Of a stretch of 64,000 nt of DNA, positions 58,812 to 64,000 are shown piece by piece (position 1 is the first letter of the stretch; each line of letters begins with the position of its first letter). The notes beneath the pieces were generated by a model. The model ran no database searches and was not told where the DNA came from. It saw only the letters and a program-made list of their open reading frames with translations. The stretch is taken from assembly GCF_037975245.1 (NCBI RefSeq), contig NC_092579.1, positions 10,531,678 to 10,595,677 of the forward strand. Direction: 5' to 3'. This stretch comes from Apostichopus japonicus. Its lineage: Eukaryota > Echinodermata > Holothuroidea > Aspidochirotida > Stichopodidae. A program made the position numbers and the translations under genes.

Positions 58812-59785
58812 TTTTTAGCTCATACCAGCATGCTGGTGTGAGCTATTCTTACAGTGCGGCGTCTATCACTCTATCCGTCAACAATTGGTAAAACCGCTCC
58901 CACTCGCACAGTGTTTAATGGAATTTCATGAAACTTGGACACAAGGACCATTGGGTATAGGGCCATCAGAGATGGTCCGAAATTTGGGGTCAAAGGTCAC
59001 CTGTGGGCCGTAATGGGCCATTTTGTTGAAATACGCAAAATGCTTCTTCTACAGATTCCATGGTACAATGTTGAGGGTTTGTCACGATAGTACTATGGAA
59101 GTTTTACCTTCAGGGTGTTCATGAATTTGAGATCAAAGATCAACTAGGGGTCTTTTGTGGCCCGGGCCGCGGCCCTATATTTTCAAATTGCTTCTGTTCG
59201 TACAGTGTGTGGCCAGTTATATTGAAACTTGGTCACAAAACCTCAGGATGAGGGTTACAAGGGGTATTCAGAAAATTGAGGTCAAATGTCATTTAGGGGG
59301 TCATCGGGGGTCATTCCTTGTAATATTTTCAAATATCTCAATCTCCTCAAGATTTTGATGGATCACATTCAAAGTTGAACTGATGATTGTTGGATTGTGT
59401 ATGAATAAGGTGATGCCTAATAATTTTATGGTCAAAAGTTAATTAATTACAATTAATCCCCATTGTTTAAAAAAATCTGAGCCTTCACCTTCTTGCCAAA
59501 GCTCCTTTAATTTGTCTCCCAGTCTCTGCAGTGTTTGTTTGCATTTGTGGTTAAGCTCTGCAGAGGCTTTTAGTGGAATTAAAGCAGAACTGGGAGTTGT
59601 TATTAACTGTTGAACTGTAAGCATGAGAGCCCTATAGCCAATCAGCACTTGCCGATTCTTAGAAGTCTTTGAGCCTGAGGTATGTAGGCAGCCAGCCAAA
59701 ATTTGGGAAGGCGTGCTTGTGAAGTTGTCTGCTCATGTAGAGGGGAGAAAGTTTAATAGGGTAGGTCAGTGGTATTGTTTGAGAG
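58812..59785 (-). repeat. Dispersed repeat Z, copy B (inverted)
   Basis: Reverse complement of 9694-10661. It starts with the hairpin TAGCTCATACCAGCATGCTGG then TGTGAGCTA, and includes GGGTCAAAGGTCA at 58987-58999. Here it is uninterrupted into part Y. Confidence 0.8.
59439..59720 (-). pseudogene. Small repeat-borne ORF, copy B
   Basis: Same frame as 9783-10028 on the other strand. The ATG is TTG here, and the frame extends upstream to a TGA, reading DNFTSTPSQILAGCLHTSG. The C-terminus reads ELWQEGEGSDFFKQWGLIVI, more protein-like than copy A, so this copy may be nearer the ancestral ORF. Function unknown. Confidence 0.4.
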
Positions 59786-60050
59786 AGTGGGTAAAATAGG
59801 ATTTAAAGGAGGAAAATGGGATTTATAGCAAGTGGTGTGGCTAGGATTCTGCTAACAGAGAGGGGGGTTATCGCCGTTTTGAGCTAGGGGTATAAATTTG
59901 TCTTTGAACCTAAAATGTTTGGCCTCATGGGCCCAAAATTGGTGGAATCTGAAAAATGGCCTGAAATTTGGTGGGCCATAAAGTTTTGTGGGCCCTACAT
60001 TTTTGAGCTCGAAAAGGTATGAGCTCTGCACCATTGGTGCTCTAGTTGAC
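59775..60050 (-). repeat. Composite repeat parts Y and X (right copy, contiguous)
   Basis: Y (59775-59895) and X (59885-60050) are joined without a break. This shows the order X-Y-Z on the minus strand and serves as the empty site for the insertions at 5.5-7.1 kb and 7271-9693. Confidence 0.75.
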
Positions 60051-60518
60051 ATGTTCGCCTGATATCTTTTTCATGCATACTGTATACTGTACATACTGTA
60101 CATCATATATTATTCTAATTTGGTTGTGAGTTAGACATGACTGTATGCCATCATAGGAAAAGCTCAAAGACTAAGTATGTTTAAAACTTTATGAAAAATT
60201 GCCAGCTATGTGATGTATATGTCAATGTATTGCAACCGTTGTATTTTCTTGCTGGGTGTCGATGTTCAACCATTATTTTCCTATAGGATTCTAATGGGCC
60301 ATTTCTTCAAAATTCAAGTAGGAAGTTGAACTTTTTACTCTAGCTCTTTGCTTCAAATGAGTAATATTGAACATTACAGAACCTTGGAAATATCAATTTT
60401 AGGGGTGAAAAACCTCTATGTGATCATTTCATGTTGGTTTACTGTGTATTTGCCCATATATGGATCTAATAATATATATGTGTAAGGTGTAAACCTTTGC
60501 TATTTTTTTCTCTCTTAG
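60051..60518. other. Upstream sequence ending in a splice acceptor
   Basis: AT-rich. It ends TATTTTTTTCTCTCTTAG, a strong acceptor at 60518. Confidence 0.5.
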
Positions 60519-60640
60519 GTACCAATGTAAAGAAATTACACCGACAGAATAACACAATGCATCAATTTCGGCATCAACTGAAATGAAACTGATGGATATT
60601 ATTCTGTGCATTCTTTGTATGTTTTCTAGCTTGCTTCCAG
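60519..60640 (+). CDS. Signal-peptide exon of a secreted or membrane protein
   Basis: Acceptor at 60518, donor GTGAGT at 60641. The coding start is the ATG at 60583: MKLMDIILCILCMFSSLLP, a short basic start and a hydrophobic core, a typical signal peptide, then one g (phase 1). Phase-1 signal exons followed by Ig domains are common in receptors, and the Ig gene at the left edge uses the same phase, so this may be a related gene on the same strand. No following Ig exon is seen before the window ends. Two upstream ORFs precede the start: ATG TAA at 60525, and 60557-60586 (nine codons), whose TGA overlaps the main ATG. Confidence 0.65.
60557..60586 (+). promoter_or_regulatory. Upstream ORF overlapping the main start (ATGA)
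   Basis: Reads MHQFRHQLK then TGA. The stop shares bases with the ATG at 60583, an arrangement that can lower initiation or allow reinitiation. An even shorter ATG-TAA lies at 60525-60530. Confidence 0.5.
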
Positions 60641-63369
60641 GTGAGTCAGGCTCTTTAACTATATAATGTGTGACTGCATACTCACAAATAAACATTATTG
60701 GTGGAAATTGTCCTTGTGGGTGGGTTTGTGTGTACACTTGTTTTGTATTTTGACTGAGGACTTGAACAGAGGAATTCCAAGTCCCCAGACATCATTTCAA
60801 AAGAATCCCCACCCCCTCAGACGAATTTTGTTGTTCATATACGTGTATTGTTAAAGTACATGGATTGGAACAATTGGAAACACAATGGGGTCCTCAATCG
60901 GGTCAGTCTTAATGTAAAACACACCTCCGTGCGTGTATGTGTGTGTGTGTATGAGACACTTGCTGTTTACAAACATGGTAACTCAAAATGTTCAAGATGA
61001 ATTAACTTCATACACGGTATATGTGGATCGATCTTATTGTGTACAAGAACTATATTTTCTTCTGTGATGGTCAAAGGTCATTTGAGATCAAGTCTGAAAA
61101 CTTGTAAACATGATAACTCACAAAGTACATCTTTGTTAAACTTCATACTTACTGTAGTATGTACATGATCCAACTTGGTGAATGCATGAACCCTATTGAA
61201 TTGGTATAGGTCAAAGGTCACTTCATGTCAACAGATTTCAAAGTCTGCAAACCTTGTAAAACATAACTCCAAAATTAAAGCTACAATTAGTCTGCAAGTT
61301 CTCTGATGTTATGATTTTCGATGGTCAATTTCAGGTCAGTTAAGTTTTTTGAAAAGGCTCTATAGGTACTGTACTCAACATAACATGTACACTGTATAGT
61401 CATCCAAGAAATGAAATCTGCTTCAAAGAGTTGGTTTTCGTGCTGTTTGCTTTAGGCCATCAGCTGAAACTCAAAAAGAGGCTGTAAAATCAGTTTCGTT
61501 CCAGCAACACCGGGTCTAGATTTTTAAAGCATTTTTGGGTAGTTTAATGCATCACAGACATTATATCAAAAGTTGTCCAAAAAATTTCCTGCAGTATTTT
61601 CGTAACGCAGCCTCAAAATTGGGTATGTTTAAGACATTACGTGCTACGATACTATGTATTAGGAACACACTAACGTTAGATTTGGTACAGTGGTGCATAC
61701 ATACCACTCTTTTCTTATATGTTTAATTACGACTGATATATTTTTTTGTATAATAGTTGGGTCAGGGTTATAAGAATGGTGGAAGAGGATTCTGGTCTAA
61801 GGGTCAGTGAGGGTTGTTTTCAGGCATTACAAGTTGTGCCCTCCCCCCCCCTCCATTTTCGCCAAAATGGTAAAAAAGCACATTCTCAACTTTGAAATAT
61901 GAAATACAATTTTAACACATTATAACTTAAGGGTTTTAATTATAAAAATTACCACTTTGAATAAACTCAGATATAATGCTTTGTAATAAATCAAATATTT
62001 TTAGATTTTCCCCCTATGTTATGAATGCATTTCGTCTGTGCATGTATGCGTAAATATACACATATAATGAAAAGTTCCTCTCCATAATTGTTACACTCCC
62101 CATCCAAACTGTTTTACACATGTGACCCCCTCCCCCTCTACATGTAGCTAAATCCCTAGTTACAGTGAGATGTGCCAATGCCCCAAGACCAGTGAGCTAC
62201 AGTATTTCTTTTGTATAAATCAATATATAAGTTGGCACACTAAGACGTCATGGCATATCGCAGATGTGAAATAAAGTTATAGTCGGTACTGTATATATCT
62301 GTTACCTTAGTAGTCTTTCTACAGTCTTCTGCAAAACTAGGTACTTTCTCCATGTTACGGAAACGATATGTTTATAATTCGTATTCCTGCAAAAAGAGTT
62401 TCCAAGGGAGTTAACGTATAAAAGAAAAGATCGACAAGGTTTGGAATGGTATTTTGAATAATAATAGTTCTATATTCTACAAATAATATGAATAATAAAG
62501 GTTAATGGTACAAATAAGTGAATAACGAAGACAGTTAACTTAAGCCCCAGATAGAAAGAAATAATGTATCTATTTAGACTGGGTCGATACACTCAATGGT
62601 GTAGTAGAGCTGGGCCTTTGCGATGATTCAAGATAAAGGGTTCTTCATCAAAAGGCGCGGCGCGGAATTAATAAGTGATTAAAAGTTCATCCAAGGACGA
62701 TTGTACTAGTTAAACAGGATCCACTTCAATTCACTGCATGGAAGTCAGATATGGTATGGAAAAGGGAAAGTCCATTCAGTAGTAGAGATGAAGATAATTA
62801 GATGAAATAAAAGTCATTAAAGACTTGGATATCCTTCAGTCAAAACTTGAACAGGTTCACAGAACGTATTAACAATATGAATAAAACAGGTAACGAAATG
62901 TTATGGCAAAACAATAAAGAACCGTGATATTGGAACAGGGTCAGGGGCGATGGTTCACCAACAACAGTATATAAACCTCTGACTGGTTTCAGGACGCGGT
63001 ATTTGCGTCATCGTCATCAGTAAATGTAGTTGTGAATATGCAAGAGGTAAAGCATGCCCATAACACCCTCCTCCTCCTCCCCCTCCCCTCTCAGAAAAAA
63101 AAGTGTGATTTGAAGAAAATGTGGATATAAATTTATCATAAGGTGTCTGGTACAGTAGGTAGGGTAATCTACATAAAACTACAAATAGCTAAAATTAATA
63201 TATGAATAAGATCATGTTTTCTGGTTCCTTTAAACTCTGGGGAACAAAATAATGACAACATGACTTCGAAAAAGTTAACCCTCTTCACAAACTTCAAACT
63301 TGATTAAAATTTCAGACTAAGATGTCAAGATTTAACACCATCACATTTCATCCTCCAAATCATCTTCCC
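60641..63369 (+). other. Intron or intergenic, with GGTCAAAGGTCA repeats
   Basis: 61060-61330 holds about three ~135-bp diverged units with GGTCAAAGGTCA (61068-61080, 61208-61220). The word AGGTCAAAGGTCA at 61208 is a perfect DR1. TATATAAACC near 62968 has no other promoter sign. No exon is seen. Confidence 0.4.
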
Positions 63370-63790
63370 CTGCATCAACAATCTCAACATCTTCTTGGAA
63401 GTTGCTGCAATTTCTATATTTACATAGGTCTGTACACAGTAGTTGTGCATTCATTCAGGAACATCTTCCTTTAAGACATTTGCCGAATCTACAGCTACTG
63501 CTGACACACTGAAGCAAAACATCTGGGTCAGGTGGCTTCATCATCCAAGTGATTATAAGGTCATCATTTTCAAGTTTCCATCCATTTCCCTCTGGTGAGA
63601 GTGCATCAATCCTTTGCTGCAATGCCCTACTGTAAATAGCAGCCTGGTTGGTGCAGCGCTTAACATGCTGGATCAGAGCATCTTTTGTTGGTGGTAAACT
63701 CTGCTCTGAGGATGGAGATGAACAGAACACCTTGTACCATGAAATTGGATATTTTTGAGTCTCACATTTTATGATGGGGTACCAATGTAA
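63370..63790 (-). pseudogene. Decayed Cys-rich gene fragment, transposon-associated type
   Basis: On the minus strand the open frame reads YPIIKCETQKYPISWYKVF, then LPPTKDALIQHVKRCTNQA, then SPEGNGWKLENDDLIITWM, then CVSSSCRFGKCLKGRCS. It meets TGA at 63457-63455 and goes on in frame with MNAQLLCTDLCKYRNCSN and an acidic tail to a stop near 63370. The order LPPT...H(V/I)xR, GW, then a Cys cluster and acidic end matches a family of uncharacterised proteins I know from invertebrate genomes, where the last part is CxC-rich. By that pattern the TGA stands where a Cys is expected, and one later Cys is Tyr. Only the C-terminal part is present. Confidence 0.6.
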
Positions 63791-64000
63791 TTACAATTCA
63801 GCTAGAAATATGGTGCAAATTAATTTAATAATTTCAATGGAAAGATTAACCTGATATTGCATCTCAAAGCGTTTAGAGAATTTTTTAATTTTCCTTGTGG
63901 GAGGACCCCCATATTCCAAAAGTTCTAGATCCACCCCTGAACACTCAATGAACCACACATTGAAGACAGTACTTTACCTTTCAAGATCTGTATGTCTTCC
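63791..64000. other. Edge of window, MITE-like words
   Basis: GTGGGAGGACCCCCATATTCC and CTAGATCCACCCCTG near 63900-63940 look like the edge of another G/C-rich MITE. Confidence 0.3.

Noticed and set aside
63455-63457. Selenocysteine codon
   Set aside because: No SECIS could be identified by eye and other Cys positions are also damaged.

Overview
This window is eukaryotic, from a metazoan. It is AT-rich, has no compact gene order, and carries split exons with GT..AG borders, microsatellites, and many non-autonomous transposons. The repeat style (G-rich 'NNGCGTAGCC' MITEs, a tRNA-like SINE, non-LTR and LTR relics) together with an Ig-type receptor fits a marine invertebrate. An echinoderm such as a sea cucumber is my best guess, but I cannot prove it from sequence alone.

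Host genes are sparse. The left edge (1-308, 2641-2758, perhaps 11135 onward) holds the 3' part of a plus-strand immunoglobulin-superfamily membrane protein: one Ig domain exon, a transmembrane exon and a possible last exon. The right edge (60519-60640) holds a plus-strand exon with a short uORF leader, a start codon and a signal peptide, ending in the same phase 1 used by Ig exons. The window therefore probably spans most of the gap between two secreted or membrane proteins of similar design. Between them, 45269 down to about 41481 on the minus strand holds a phase-consistent chain of candidate exons, two of them with in-frame TGA codons; it looks like a gene relic. A weaker candidate exon lies at 52641-52771. 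At 63370-63790 (minus) there is a decayed Cys-rich gene fragment of a type often seen with transposons.

The rest is mostly mobile DNA. 3.2-10.7 kb: hAT-type MITEs with 8-bp target duplications and a nested 2.4-kb insertion whose empty site exists at 59.8 kb. 13.5-17.3 kb: three tandem ~575-bp repeats, the middle one split by a 2.27-kb GCATGC-rich element. 17.6-19.7 kb: a 145-bp tandem array, a non-LTR endonuclease relic and a SINE. 22.2-22.9 kb: an LTR with a polypurine tract. 23.8-28.7 kb: more MITEs and a CCGATAT-rich TIR element. 28.7-33.9 kb: a near-perfect palindrome with 1.59-kb arms plus a third partial copy. 35.9-39.0 kb: a cluster of MITEs. 45.5-50.5 kb: an AGATATCT-array MITE, a 2.5-kb TIR element with GTGACGTACGGGAC motifs, and a foldback element whose inverted ends are arrays of 22-bp repeats. 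50.6-51.7 kb: two further MITEs. 58.8-60.05 kb: an inverted, uninterrupted copy of the composite repeat seen broken up at 5.3-10.7 kb.

The most unusual signal is a ~42-bp GC-rich hairpin core found 12 times in elements whose outer ends differ. No tRNA, rRNA or CRISPR was seen.
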